Assembly: GCA_944376225.1 (NCBI GenBank)
Contig: CALWBZ010000131.1
Span: 1-44,171, forward strand
Reading direction: 5' to 3'
Source: an uncultured Clostridia bacterium
GTDB lineage: Bacteria > Bacillota > Clostridia > Lachnospirales > Bianqueaceae
DNA length: 44,171 nt
A program made the translations under genes and the position numbers. Below the pieces are notes generated by a model. The model was given only the letters and a program-made list of their open reading frames with translations, was not told where the DNA came from and did not search any database. Position 1 is the first letter of the stretch; every line of letters begins with the position of its first letter. This document shows, piece by piece, positions 15,360 through 24,680 of this stretch.

Positions 15360-16941
15360 GAGCAGGCGGCTGTTTGCCGTTCTGCTTTGTTGGGCCTATA
15401 TTTTCCTGTGGGGCTGTAATACGCCCGCGGCGCAGGAATCTTTCGGGGACAGCGCCCAAAGCGCGGAGGAGTCCCCTGGGGAGTCCTCTTCCCAAGAGTC
15501 TTCTTACGAGACGATACCCTCCGACGGGGTTTTGCGGATGACGGTCTATATGCCGGAGAGTCTAAACCCGTTAAAAGTACAGAAGCCGGAGGTGGCGCAG
15601 CTGTTGCTGACGGTGTTTATGCCCCTCGTGGAGACGGACGAAGAGGGACGGACGGCGGAGGGCGGCATCGCGGAAGAGTGGGAAGTGCTTGCCGACGGAT
15701 ATCAGGTGCGGTTACGGATCCGGCAGGATGTTTTATGGCAGGACGGCGCTCGGGTATCTTCTCAGGACGTGGTCTATTCCCTTCAGGCCCTTCGGGACGC
15801 CCAGACAGATCACTACTGGAAAGAGCAGCTGCGCTCCGTTACCGCTGTGACGGCGGAGGAAAGCGGGGATGTGATGATTTCTTTCTCGACGCCGGTAGAC
15901 GGGGAGCGTTTGGGAATGCTGGTGGTGCCGGTTCTTCCGGAACATGTGTATCATGTGGAAAATCCGCCGGAATGGGAGCCGGTGGGAAGCGGACCCTATA
16001 GGGTGGACGAGTACCGGGCCATGCGGGAAATCCGCCTGTTGGCGAATCCGGAGTACGTGGGGGGCGAGCCCCTCATCTCGGAGATTCGGGTGGAGATCAC
16101 CAGGAGCGAGGACGCGGGAGAAAGCGCCTTCGCCCAGGGCCTGACGCACATCATCTATGAGGAAGTGCCCACAAGCCTGTCCGCGGAGAATATCAATCAA
16201 CACACCGTGTATCGGACGGAGACCCACAGACTCCAGCTCTTATACATGAATCAGCGGGAGGGAAGCGTCCTCGCGGATGAGAACGTCAGAAAGGCGATCC
16301 TGCATTGTGTGGACGCCCAGGAGCTGATCGACCGGACGCAGATTCACCAAGGAACCCCCAGTCAGGCGGTGGTACCTTCTTGGATCGCGGATATCGCCCT
16401 GACAGAGTCCTATGAGGTGGATTATCAGCAGGCCTATTCTCTTTTGGGAGATCATCGCATGGCTTCCCTGCGGCTGATCGTCAGCCGCGAGGAGCAGACG
16501 GCGATCGCCCAGGCCAGGCTGATCTACGAGCAATTGTCCCAGATCGGCTTACAGGTGCAGGTGGTTCTTTACGATGAGGCAGACTGGCAGAAAGCCCTGG
16601 AAGAAGGAGACTATGATCTGGCCTTTGGCAGCTGCCGGATCCGTTCGATCCAGGATCTGTCGGAACTTCTTTCTTCGCAAGGGACGGGAAATTATAGCGG
16701 CCGCGTAGACGAGAAGATGGACGGACTCCTTGAGGAGGCGTCTTCCGCGGTGGGAGAGGAGGCGCGGAGACAGGCCTATCAGGCCCTCGCGGAATATGCC
16801 TGGGAGAGCCTTCCGATCTGCCCGCTGTATTACTCTCAACAGGCGGTCGTGGTATCCAGAGAATTGGGAGCAGAACTGTCCCCCACGCCCTATCATCTAT
16901 ACCGGGGGATTGAGAATTTATATTTTATATCGGAAACATAA
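15343..16941 (+). CDS. Extracellular solute-binding lipoprotein, family 5 (peptide-type)
   Basis: The best start is the TTG at 15343, giving a proper lipoprotein signal: basic RSRSRRL, a hydrophobic stretch and lipobox L22-W23-G24-C25. An acidic, serine-rich linker follows (about 27-55). The 532-residue product then has the SBP_bac_5 fold: LNPLKVQKPEV, IAEEWEVLADGYQVRLRIRQDVLWQDGARVSSQDVVYSLQ, and VRKAILHCVDAQELI. Family members bind oligopeptides, nickel or glycosides for ABC import. No permease or ATPase gene is adjacent, so it is an orphan binding protein or serves a transporter elsewhere. It overlaps coaE by 17 bp. Confidence 0.87.
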   Translation: MKGRSRSRRLFAVLLCWAYIFLWGCNTPAAQESFGDSAQSAEESPGESSSQESSYETIPSDGVLRMTVYMPESLNPLKVQKPEVAQLLLTVFMPLVETDEEGRTAEGGIAEEWEVLADGYQVRLRIRQDVLWQDGARVSSQDVVYSLQALRDAQTDHYWKEQLRSVTAVTAEESGDVMISFSTPVDGERLGMLVVPVLPEHVYHVENPPEWEPVGSGPYRVDEYRAMREIRLLANPEYVGGEPLISEIRVEITRSEDAGESAFAQGLTHIIYEEVPTSLSAENINQHTVYRTETHRLQLLYMNQREGSVLADENVRKAILHCVDAQELIDRTQIHQGTPSQAVVPSWIADIALTESYEVDYQQAYSLLGDHRMASLRLIVSREEQTAIAQARLIYEQLSQIGLQVQVVLYDEADWQKALEEGDYDLAFGSCRIRSIQDLSELLSSQGTGNYSGRVDEKMDGLLEEASSAVGEEARRQAYQALAEYAWESLPICPLYYSQQAVVVSRELGAELSPTPYHLYRGIENLYFISET

Positions 16942-16958
16942 AGCAGGAGGAAACGAGG

Positions 16959-17228
16959 ATGAAAGGAATCATTTCGGTCGTCGGAAAAGACAAGGTAGGA
17001 ATCATCGCGGAGGTCTGTACGCTGCTCAGTCGGCATCAGATCAACATCTTAGATATTTCCCAGAGCATCACCGGCGGATATTTCCACATGATGATGATCG
17101 TGGATATGGGAAGCTCGGAAACCGTGTTCCATCAGGTTGCCAAAGAACTGGAAGAGGTTGGGGAGAAGCTGGGCGTGCAGATCAAACTGCAAAGCGAAGA
17201 GATCTTCCAGGCCATGCATCGAATCTAA
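16959..17228 (+). CDS. ACT domain-containing protein (UPF0237 type)
   Basis: An 89-residue protein after an AGGAGG site, consisting of one ACT domain (GIISVVGKDKVGIIAEVCTL, NILDISQSI, FHMMMIVDM). ACT domains bind amino acids or related small ligands. It is followed after 18 bp by the PFL-family (UPF0210) gene, a pairing conserved across many Firmicutes and archaea, so it is presumed to regulate or partner that protein. The ligand is unknown. Confidence 0.9.
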   Translation: MKGIISVVGKDKVGIIAEVCTLLSRHQINILDISQSITGGYFHMMMIVDMGSSETVFHQVAKELEEVGEKLGVQIKLQSEEIFQAMHRI

Positions 17229-17246
17229 GGAACGGGGGGAAAACGA

Positions 17247-18605
17247 GTGGTAAACTTACAGGAAATCATCGAGACCAACCGGATGATCGAAGAGGCCAAT
17301 CTGGACGTGCGAACCATCACCATGGGAATCAGCCTGTTAGACTGCGCCCATTCGGACAGCCGAGTCTTTCAGGAGAGAATATACGATAAGATCACGAAAA
17401 CCGCGGAGAATCTGGTATCCGTAGGGGAGGAGATCAGCGGGCGGTACGGGATCCCCATCGTGAATAAAAGAATCTCGGTAACGCCCATCGCCATCTGCGC
17501 CGCCGCATGCTTAGATCCCGATTTTTCGGAGATCGCGAAAACCCTAGACCGGGCGGCTAAGGAGGTCGGCGTCAATTTCATCGGCGGTTTCTCCGCCCTG
17601 GTACAAAAGGGAATGACCGAGAAGGACCGGATGCTCATCGAGAGCATTCCCCAGGCCTTATCCGAGACGGAGAGAGTCTGTTCTTCCGTTAACGTGGGCA
17701 CCAGCCGTTCCGGTATCAACATGGACGCGGTGCTTCTTTTGGGAGAGAAAATCAAGGAACTCTCGGAGAAGACCGGCGACCGGGATTCCATCGGCTGCGC
17801 CAAACTGGTGGTCTTTTGCAACGCGCCGGACGATAATCCCTTCATGGCGGGGGCTTTTCACGGCGTAGGAGAGACCGACACCGTGATCAACGTGGGCGTA
17901 TCCGGGCCGGGCGTGGTCAAAAGCGCCCTCAGCGCCGTGCGGGGAGAGAACTTCGAGGTGCTTTGCGAGACCATCAAGAAGACGGCCTTCAAGATTACCC
18001 GCGTGGGTCAATTGGTGGCCCAGGAGGCGTCCAAGATGCTGGGCGTGCCTTTCGGGATCATCGATCTGTCTCTGGCGCCGACGCCGGCCATCGGGGACAG
18101 CATTGCCGAAATCTTTCAGGAGATGGGGCTCGAGTGCGCCGGCGCGCCGGGAACGACGGCGGCCCTGGCCATGCTGAACGACCAGGTGAAGAAGGGCGGC
18201 CTGATGGCTTCTTCCTTCGTGGGCGGCCTGTCCGGGGCTTTCATCCCGGTGAGCGAGGATCACGGCATGATCGAGGCGGCGGAAGCGGGAGCGTTGACGC
18301 TGGAGAAGCTGGAGGCGATGACCTGCGTGTGTTCCGTGGGTCTCGATATGATCGCGGTGCCGGGAGATACTTCCGCCTCCACGATTTCGGGCATCATAGC
18401 GGATGAGATGGCGATCGGCATGATCAACTCCAAGACCACGGCGGTGCGCCTGATTCCCGTTTACGGCAAGGGCGTGGGAGAACGGGCGGAGTTCGGCGGC
18501 CTTTTGGGCTACGCGCCGATCATGCCGGTAAACGGCGCTTCCTGTCAGGATTTCGTGCGCAGGGGAGGACGTATTCCCGCTCCCGTACACAGCTATAAGA
18601 ACTGA
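17247..18605 (+). CDS. PFL family protein (UPF0210/DUF711)
   Basis: A 452-residue protein starting at GTG after a GGGGGGA site. Characteristic segments are [41 protein letters not shown], the glycine-rich [20 protein letters not shown], and [19 protein letters not shown]. The fold is related to pyruvate formate-lyase/glycyl radical folds, but no radical-glycine loop is apparent and the function is not established. It is co-transcribed with the ACT protein upstream, and recU starts 1 bp after its stop. Confidence 0.9.
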   Translation: MVNLQEIIETNRMIEEANLDVRTITMGISLLDCAHSDSRVFQERIYDKITKTAENLVSVGEEISGRYGIPIVNKRISVTPIAICAAACLDPDFSEIAKTLDRAAKEVGVNFIGGFSALVQKGMTEKDRMLIESIPQALSETERVCSSVNVGTSRSGINMDAVLLLGEKIKELSEKTGDRDSIGCAKLVVFCNAPDDNPFMAGAFHGVGETDTVINVGVSGPGVVKSALSAVRGENFEVLCETIKKTAFKITRVGQLVAQEASKMLGVPFGIIDLSLAPTPAIGDSIAEIFQEMGLECAGAPGTTAALAMLNDQVKKGGLMASSFVGGLSGAFIPVSEDHGMIEAAEAGALTLEKLEAMTCVCSVGLDMIAVPGDTSASTISGIIADEMAIGMINSKTTAVRLIPVYGKGVGERAEFGGLLGYAPIMPVNGASCQDFVRRGGRIPAPVHSYKN

Positions 18606-18606
18606 T

Positions 18607-19167
18607 ATGGCCTACTACAGGACCAGGGGGCTCAGGGGCAGTACGCTGGAAGAGCTGGTTAATATGGCCAACGAGGTCTATCGTAAGGAGGGGATCGCCC
18701 TGGTACAGAAGATCCCCACGCCGATCAAACCGGTGGAATTTGACAGCGAGCGGCGCACGATCTCCTTAGCCTATTTTGAACAGCGCAGCACGGTGGATTA
18801 TATGGGGGTCCTGCAAGGGATTCCCATATGTTTTGACGCGAAGGAAACGGCCCAGAAAAACCTCCCGGTGGCGAACATCCATCCACACCAGGTGGAATTT
18901 ATGCGGGAATTTGACCGCCAAGGAGGACTGACCTTCCTGTTGGTGCATTTCTCCGCGGACGACGCCTATTATCTTTTGCCTTTTGAGGTGCTCAACACCT
19001 ATTTCGATCAGAAGGGGGAGCATAAGGGGGCCAAGACCATTCCCAGGGAAATCTTTGAGGAAAGGTTTCGGATTCCCCAGCACGCGGGCGGAATCCCGCT
19101 GCATTACCTAAAGGCGGTCGTGGAATATTGTAAGATCAAAGAGGAGGATAAAAGTGGCAGCATATAA
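18607..19167 (+). CDS. recU: Holliday junction resolvase RecU
   Basis: A 186-residue protein. It begins RGLRGSTLEELVNMANEVYRK and contains STVDYMGVLQGIPICFDAKET, the metal-binding core of RecU (D then D/E-x-K), with AKET conserved. The acidic residue before AKET is Asp where the well-studied RecU proteins have Glu. It cleaves four-way DNA junctions during recombination and chromosome segregation. It lies directly after the PFL gene and overlaps plsX by 14 bp. Confidence 0.9.
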   Translation: MAYYRTRGLRGSTLEELVNMANEVYRKEGIALVQKIPTPIKPVEFDSERRTISLAYFEQRSTVDYMGVLQGIPICFDAKETAQKNLPVANIHPHQVEFMREFDRQGGLTFLLVHFSADDAYYLLPFEVLNTYFDQKGEHKGAKTIPREIFEERFRIPQHAGGIPLHYLKAVVEYCKIKEEDKSGSI

Positions 19168-20194
19168 GATTGTGGTAGACGCGATGGGCGGGGACTATGC
19201 GCCCCTATCGCCCGTGGAAGGCGCCCTGATCGCCTTAGAGAGACATCCGAACCTTCAGATCATCCTGGCGGGCCGGGAAAAGGAGATTCGTAAGGCGCTG
19301 GAAGGAAAGACCTACGACAAAGACAGGCTCACGGTTCTTCACAAGGAACAAGTGGTGGAGAACGAGGAGCACAACCCGGCGGAAGCCGTGCGGACGAAGA
19401 AGGATTCCTCTTTAATGTACGGCATGAAGATGGTGAAAGAAAAGGAAGCGGACGGCCTGGTTTCCGCAGCCAATACGGGCGCGGTGCTGGCGGGGGCCAC
19501 ACTAGTCGCCGGCCGGATTCGCGGCGTGCTGCGTCCCGCGCTTTCCGTCGCCCTGCCGGGACGGAAAGGACCGGTGCTGCTTTTAGACGTGGGCGCCAAT
19601 GTGGACAGTAAGCCGGCCTATCTGGTGCAGTTCGCCCAGATGACGAGCATCTATTGCCAGCGTCAGCTGGGGATCAAGAAGCCGCGGGTGGGTCTTCTGA
19701 ACGTGGGCGTCGAGCCGGGCAAAGGAAACGCCTTGACGAAAGAGGTATACGAGCTTCTGGAGAAGGAACCGGAGATTCGCTTTGTAGGCAATGTGGAGGC
19801 CAGAGAGGTGCTGGAAGACGCAGCGGACGTGATCGTCACCGACGGTTTTGCCGGCAACATTCTGCTGAAGGGGTTGGAGGGCGTGGCCCGATACATGTTT
19901 AGCTGTCTTAAGGAAGAGATGACCAAGAGCCTGCGCAATAAGATCGGCGCGCTGCTGTTAAAACCCGCCATGCGGAATCTGAAGCATAAGATGGATCCCT
20001 CCGCCGTGGGCGGCACGCCCCTTTTGGGCATCGACGGCGCGGTGGTCAAGGCCCACGGCAACTCCAACGGAGAAGCCTTCGCCAACGCCATCGAACAGTG
20101 TATCCGGTATCTGGATTCCAACGTGAATCAGGAGATCGCGGAGTGCATGGCCAGGAGTAAACAAAGAGCGCGGGAGGAAAAGAGCGTTGAGTGA
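19154..20194 (+). CDS. plsX: Phosphate acyltransferase PlsX
   Basis: A 346-residue protein starting at GTG inside the end of recU. The N-terminus KIVVDAMGGDYAP, AANTGAVLAGATL, LLDVGANVDSKPAYLVQFAQM and VTDGFAGNILLKGLEG are PlsX hallmarks. It converts acyl-ACP to acyl-phosphate for phospholipid synthesis. The acpP gene follows with an 8-bp overlap, providing the acyl carrier. Confidence 0.96.
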   Translation: MAAYKIVVDAMGGDYAPLSPVEGALIALERHPNLQIILAGREKEIRKALEGKTYDKDRLTVLHKEQVVENEEHNPAEAVRTKKDSSLMYGMKMVKEKEADGLVSAANTGAVLAGATLVAGRIRGVLRPALSVALPGRKGPVLLLDVGANVDSKPAYLVQFAQMTSIYCQRQLGIKKPRVGLLNVGVEPGKGNALTKEVYELLEKEPEIRFVGNVEAREVLEDAADVIVTDGFAGNILLKGLEGVARYMFSCLKEEMTKSLRNKIGALLLKPAMRNLKHKMDPSAVGGTPLLGIDGAVVKAHGNSNGEAFANAIEQCIRYLDSNVNQEIAECMARSKQRAREEKSVE

Positions 20195-20426
20195 TTGGGA
20201 GAAAATCCGCTTTTTAGTCGCGGAGCGCTTCGGCGTAGAGGAAGAAGAAATCAGCGAGGAGACGGATCTGATAGAAGACCTGGGGGCCGAGTCAATGGAT
20301 CTATATGAGCTGGCGGTGGCCCTCGATATAGAATTCTCTCTGGATCCCCGAGAAGACGCCATCGGCGGCATCCGAAAGGCAGGGGATCTTCTTGGTTATG
20401 CCCGGGGAACGGAGGAGGAAGAATGA
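20187..20426 (+). CDS. acpP: Acyl carrier protein
   Basis: A 79-residue acidic protein starting at TTG (MSDWEKI). S36 in LGAESMDLYELAVALD is the phosphopantetheine attachment site. The usual DSLD is ESMD here, a mild variant. The third helix region is present but the C-terminus is extended with EEEE. It lies between plsX and rnc, the conserved fatty-acid/RNase III arrangement, and overlaps both. Confidence 0.9.
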   Translation: MSDWEKIRFLVAERFGVEEEEISEETDLIEDLGAESMDLYELAVALDIEFSLDPREDAIGGIRKAGDLLGYARGTEEEE

Positions 20427-21118
20427 GCCGGGCGGCTTTAGAGGCATTGGAGGAGATTCTGGGATACCGTTTCGCGCGGCCGGAGCTGCTTGAGCAGGCG
20501 GTCACGCATATTTCCTATGCCAACGAGGTGCTGGGATGCGCGATGCAGGGCAACGAACGCCTGGAGTTTCTGGGAGACGCCGTACTGGAGCTGGTCAGCA
20601 GCAGGTGGCTTTACGATCATCTGGCGGTTCCCGAAGGACAGCTTTCCAGGACGCGGGCGGCCCTCGTGTGCGAAAACTCCCTCTGCCAGGTCGCCCTCGA
20701 TCATGGCCTGGGGCGGTTTCTGCGCTTGGGCAAGGGTTTAGAGCAGGCGGGCGGCCGCAGCCGGCCCGCCATCTTGGAGGACATGGTGGAAAGTATCTTC
20801 GGCGCCGTCTATTTGGACGGCGGGCTGGAGGCGGTGACGCCGATCATCGAGAAATGGGTGCTCACCCGTTTGCGGATGGGAGAGGATCTGCGGGACGACA
20901 AGACGAAACTGCAGGAGCTGGTTCAGGCCGGCCCGGGCGGCGCTGTGGAGTACCGGCTGGAAGAGGAGAGCGGACCGCCCCACCGGCGGGTGTTTCGGAT
21001 GAGCGTATATTATGACGGGAAGAAATACGGATGCGGCAGCGGCGGCAGCAAGAAGGAAGCGGAACAGAAGGCCGCGGCCCAGGCCCTTCAGCGGATACGA
21101 GGGAAGAAATGGAGTTAA
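20423..21118 (+). CDS. rnc: Ribonuclease III
   Basis: A 231-residue protein. The catalytic signature NERLEFLGDAVLELV lies near residue 46, with the second acidic site in LEDMVESIFGAVYLDGG. A C-terminal double-stranded RNA-binding domain follows (KTKLQELVQAG to KKEAEQKAAAQALQRI). It cleaves double-stranded RNA in rRNA maturation and RNA decay. It overlaps acpP by 4 bp and smc by 10 bp. Confidence 0.96.
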   Translation: MSRAALEALEEILGYRFARPELLEQAVTHISYANEVLGCAMQGNERLEFLGDAVLELVSSRWLYDHLAVPEGQLSRTRAALVCENSLCQVALDHGLGRFLRLGKGLEQAGGRSRPAILEDMVESIFGAVYLDGGLEAVTPIIEKWVLTRLRMGEDLRDDKTKLQELVQAGPGGAVEYRLEEESGPPHRRVFRMSVYYDGKKYGCGSGGSKKEAEQKAAAQALQRIRGKKWS

Positions 21119-24100
21119 AATGCGTAGAAATCGTCGGCTTCAAGTCCTTTGCGGACAAGCTGACGTTGACGTTTCATGGAGGGATCACGGCGATCGTGGG
21201 GCCCAATGGCAGCGGAAAAAGCAACGTATCCGACGCCATACGATGGGTGCTGGGAGAGCAGAGCGCCAAGTCGCTGAGGGGATCCCGTATGGAGGATGTT
21301 ATTTTCGCAGGAACAGAGCGAAGAAGACCGGTGAATTTTGCCCAGGTGACACTCACCCTGGACAATCGGGACCGCAGCCTCTCTTATGACAGCGACGAGG
21401 TGGCGATCAGCCGTAAAATGTACCGTTCCGGCGAAAGTGAATATCTGTTAAACGGCGTGCGGTGCCGTCTGCGGGACGTGCAGGAGCTTTTGATGGATAC
21501 GGGCATCGGCAAGGACGGTTACTCGATCATCGGCCAGGGCCGGATCGATCAGCTTTTGTCCAATAAGCCCCAGGACCGGCGGATGCTGTTCGAGGAAGCG
21601 GCGGGAATCGTCAAGTTCAAGACGCGGCGGGAGGAGGCCAATAAGCAGCTCTTAGAGGAACAGGCCAATTTGCAGCGGGTTTCGGACATTCTGGAAGAAG
21701 CTTCAAGCCGTCTGGAACCCTTGGAAAAGCAGGCCGCGGAGGCCAGAAAACACCGCAACCTGACGGAAGAGCTGAAACAATTGGAGGTGCAGTCCTTCCT
21801 GCGGCAGTACGAGCAGCAAAACGGTCAGTACCATATTTTGGAAGAGAAGACGGAGCAGCTCGCCGCCCAGCTTCAGGAGGCCAGGGAGCGCAGGCAGCAC
21901 GTGAAAGAAGCGGCGGAAGCCTGCCAGAAAGAGGCGGAAGAGGCGTCCCGCAACCTGGAGAAGGCCCTGCAGGAGCTTAACGATCTTAGGGTGCTGCGGG
22001 AGAGCCAGGACGGAGAGCGTAAACTCCATATTCAGAATATGGAGCAGCTCGGCAGGGAGCAGCGAGACGTAAAGGAACGTCTGGAAGATACCAAAGCCAG
22101 GCTGGAAAGGCGTCGGCAGACCTATGAAAAAGAACAGGAACAGCTAGTCCTATTGCGGCAGAAAAAGGAGGCCCAGACGGATCAACAGGCCCTTCTTTTA
22201 GAGACCCAGAATCGACTGGCGGAAGAGCATAAAGAAAGCCGGCAGAAAAAAGAGCAGGCGGAAGAGGCCATAGAAAGCCTGCGCCAGGAGATCGACAGGC
22301 TCAAGGAGTCTTCCGCGCGAAAAGAAGCCCTTCAGGAACAGGAACAGGGACAGCAGGGCGACATTAGACAGCGCTTTGAGAACCTGACGAAGGAATATGA
22401 AGAGCAGTACCGGCAGTTAGAACAGGCGCAGAAAGAGGTAGAGGCTTCCCGAGAGGAGTTTGAGCGATGCAGCCAGAGTATCGTAGCGAAAACGGACGAG
22501 ATCAGCGGCATCCGCGCGAAACTGCGGGAGGCGGAGGAGCATAAGCAGGAGGCGGAAAAGGAGATCCACCAGATTCAGTCCAGAATCCGCTGGCTCAACG
22601 ACCTGGAAAAGGAGTATGAGGGCTATAGCGGCAGCGTCAAATGGATCATGCAGCAAAAGCAGGCCAATCCCCAGAATCACGAAGGGATCCTGGGTACGGT
22701 GGCGGATCTGATTCAGGTACCCCATCATCTGGCGACGGCCATGGAAATCGCCCTGGGAGGCGCCGTGCAGAATATCGTAACGGACAGTTTACGCACGGCC
22801 CAGTATTGGATCGAAGCGCTCAGAGAGCGAAAGGCCGGCCGGGCTACCTTCCAGCCCCTAGACAGGGTACAGGCCCGGGATATTCGCCGGGAGGAGAGGC
22901 TTCTCGGGATGCTCGGAGTACTGGGCTACGCCCCGGAGCTGATCGGCTATGACGGGAAGTACCGGGCGATCATCTCCCGCCTTCTGGGCAACGTGGTGAT
23001 TGCTCAAGATTTCCAGTCCGCGGCGGCGGTGGCGGCCGCCTACGGGCAGTATCTGCGGGTCGTCACACTCAAAGGCGATATCTTTAACATCGGAGGATCC
23101 ATCACCGGCGGCAGCACCGGCGGGAAAAACGCCTCGATCCTCAATCGAAAGGGAGAACTGTCCCAGCTGGAAGAACGCCTGGAAGAAGCCCGGCAGACGG
23201 GCCGGCGCTACATGGAAGAGACGGTCGTTCTCGGCGAGACCAGACGGCAGAAGACGGCGGAGATGGAAGACCTGTCTTCCCGGCGGGAGGAGTTGTCCCA
23301 GAATACCGCGAAGCTTCAGTCCCTCTACGATCAAAGCGAGATGCGGACACAGATGCTGCGGACGCAGCTGGAAGAGGCGGGCCGGGACCGTCAGATGATC
23401 GGGCAAGCCCTGGAGGAAAGCAAAAAATTCCTGGAAACCGTGCGAGGAGAATTACAGGAGAAGCAGCGCGCCTACCAGGAGGAATCCGAGCGTCTTAAGG
23501 AGCTTCAGGAGAAGGAAGAGGAAGACCGGCAGAAGGAAGAGGAGATGCGTTCCCAGATGCTTCGTGTCCGAATTGAATTGAGCACCTCAGAACAGCTCAT
23601 CGCCTCCATGGAGAACTCCGGCGAGCGGGAGAAGGCGGACATGCTTCAGGACGAGGAACAGATTCGCGCCTACAAAGAGCGTCTTGAGGCGGCGGAAAGC
23701 GAAATCAAACGCCTGGAGAGTGAGACCATGCGCTCGGAGGCGGAGCTCAGCCAGGTGGGGAGCCGGATCCAGAACTTCGGGGAGAGGATCGAGGAACTCA
23801 CCCAGGTGCGGGACGACAAGGAAGAACAACGCCGGGAGAGCATCGTGGCCTCGGAGGAGGCCGTCCAGTGGGTGACGGATCTGGAGAAGGAACAGTACCG
23901 CCTGGACACTCAGGCGAGCCGGGTGAAGAAAGACCTGGCGGAGCTGCAGGACCGGATCTGGGAGAAATACGAGCTGACCTATAACGCGGCCCTGCGTCTG
24001 GAACTCCCCAAGTTGGAGAACGTCAGCGCCGCTACTCGCAGGATGAGCGAATTGCGGGAAGAGTTAAAGGGCCTCGGGGCGGTCAACCTGCACGCCGTGG

Positions 24101-24666
24101 AGGAATATCAGACCCTGAAGGAGCGCTGTACCTTCCTGTCTTCTCAGCTCGAGGATGTGAAGAAGGCGGAGGAGAGCCTGCGGGAAATCATCCGACAGCT
24201 CACCGAACAGATGGAGAGGCAGTTCCGGGAGGGATTCGGGAAGATCTCCGAGCAGTTTAATCTGGTGTTTCGACAGATGTTCGGGGGCGGCAAGGGGATG
24301 CTCCGCCTGGAAGAAGAGGATCATCCGCTGGAATCGGGCATCGAGATCATCGCCCAGCCGCCCGGAAAGACCTTAAAGAGCATGACGGCCCTTTCCGGAG
24401 GAGAACGGGCGCTTACCGCCATCGCGATCCTGTTCGCGATCCAGCAGCTAAAACCCGCGCCCTTCTGTATTTTGGATGAGATCGAGGCGGCCCTGGACGA
24501 CGCGAACGTAAAGCGTTACGCGGACTTTCTGAAGACGCTCTGCGATACGACGCAGTTTATCGTGATCACCCACAGGAAGGGAACCATGGAAGCCGCTACC
24601 GTCATGTACGGCATTACGATGGAAGAAAAGGGAGTGTCCAAGTGCATCTCCGTGAAATTTGAATAA
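21109..24666 (+). CDS. smc: Chromosome segregation protein SMC
   Basis: The start is the ATG at 21109 (MELKCVEIVGFKSFADK). The longer frame upstream lies inside rnc. The 1185-residue protein has Walker A GPNGSGKSN (about 32-40), a long first coiled coil (about 170-500), a hinge near 510-670 (GILGTVADLIQVPHHLATAMEIALGG, GGSITGGS), a second coiled coil, the ABC signature LSGGERALTAIA, and Walker B FCILDEIEAALDDANV. It forms the condensin ring with ScpA/ScpB, which are not in this window. ftsY follows 14 bp later. Confidence 0.97.
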   Translation: MELKCVEIVGFKSFADKLTLTFHGGITAIVGPNGSGKSNVSDAIRWVLGEQSAKSLRGSRMEDVIFAGTERRRPVNFAQVTLTLDNRDRSLSYDSDEVAISRKMYRSGESEYLLNGVRCRLRDVQELLMDTGIGKDGYSIIGQGRIDQLLSNKPQDRRMLFEEAAGIVKFKTRREEANKQLLEEQANLQRVSDILEEASSRLEPLEKQAAEARKHRNLTEELKQLEVQSFLRQYEQQNGQYHILEEKTEQLAAQLQEARERRQHVKEAAEACQKEAEEASRNLEKALQELNDLRVLRESQDGERKLHIQNMEQLGREQRDVKERLEDTKARLERRRQTYEKEQEQLVLLRQKKEAQTDQQALLLETQNRLAEEHKESRQKKEQAEEAIESLRQEIDRLKESSARKEALQEQEQGQQGDIRQRFENLTKEYEEQYRQLEQAQKEVEASREEFERCSQSIVAKTDEISGIRAKLREAEEHKQEAEKEIHQIQSRIRWLNDLEKEYEGYSGSVKWIMQQKQANPQNHEGILGTVADLIQVPHHLATAMEIALGGAVQNIVTDSLRTAQYWIEALRERKAGRATFQPLDRVQARDIRREERLLGMLGVLGYAPELIGYDGKYRAIISRLLGNVVIAQDFQSAAAVAAAYGQYLRVVTLKGDIFNIGGSITGGSTGGKNASILNRKGELSQLEERLEEARQTGRRYMEETVVLGETRRQKTAEMEDLSSRREELSQNTAKLQSLYDQSEMRTQMLRTQLEEAGRDRQMIGQALEESKKFLETVRGELQEKQRAYQEESERLKELQEKEEEDRQKEEEMRSQMLRVRIELSTSEQLIASMENSGEREKADMLQDEEQIRAYKERLEAAESEIKRLESETMRSEAELSQVGSRIQNFGERIEELTQVRDDKEEQRRESIVASEEAVQWVTDLEKEQYRLDTQASRVKKDLAELQDRIWEKYELTYNAALRLELPKLENVSAATRRMSELREELKGLGAVNLHAVEEYQTLKERCTFLSSQLEDVKKAEESLREIIRQLTEQMERQFREGFGKISEQFNLVFRQMFGGGKGMLRLEEEDHPLESGIEIIAQPPGKTLKSMTALSGGERALTAIAILFAIQQLKPAPFCILDEIEAALDDANVKRYADFLKTLCDTTQFIVITHRKGTMEAATVMYGITMEEKGVSKCISVKFE

Positions 24667-24680
24667 GCGAGGAAGAAGAT

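Noticed and set aside
17658..18590. 310-codon minus-strand frame opposite the PFL-family gene
   Set aside because: Histidine/arginine-rich low-complexity translation typical of an antisense shadow of a GC-rich gene.
16959..18605. Pyruvate formate-lyase (active glycyl-radical enzyme) for the PFL-family gene
   Set aside because: The name refers to fold similarity; at 452 residues, without a glycyl-radical loop or an activase nearby, it is the UPF0210 family instead.
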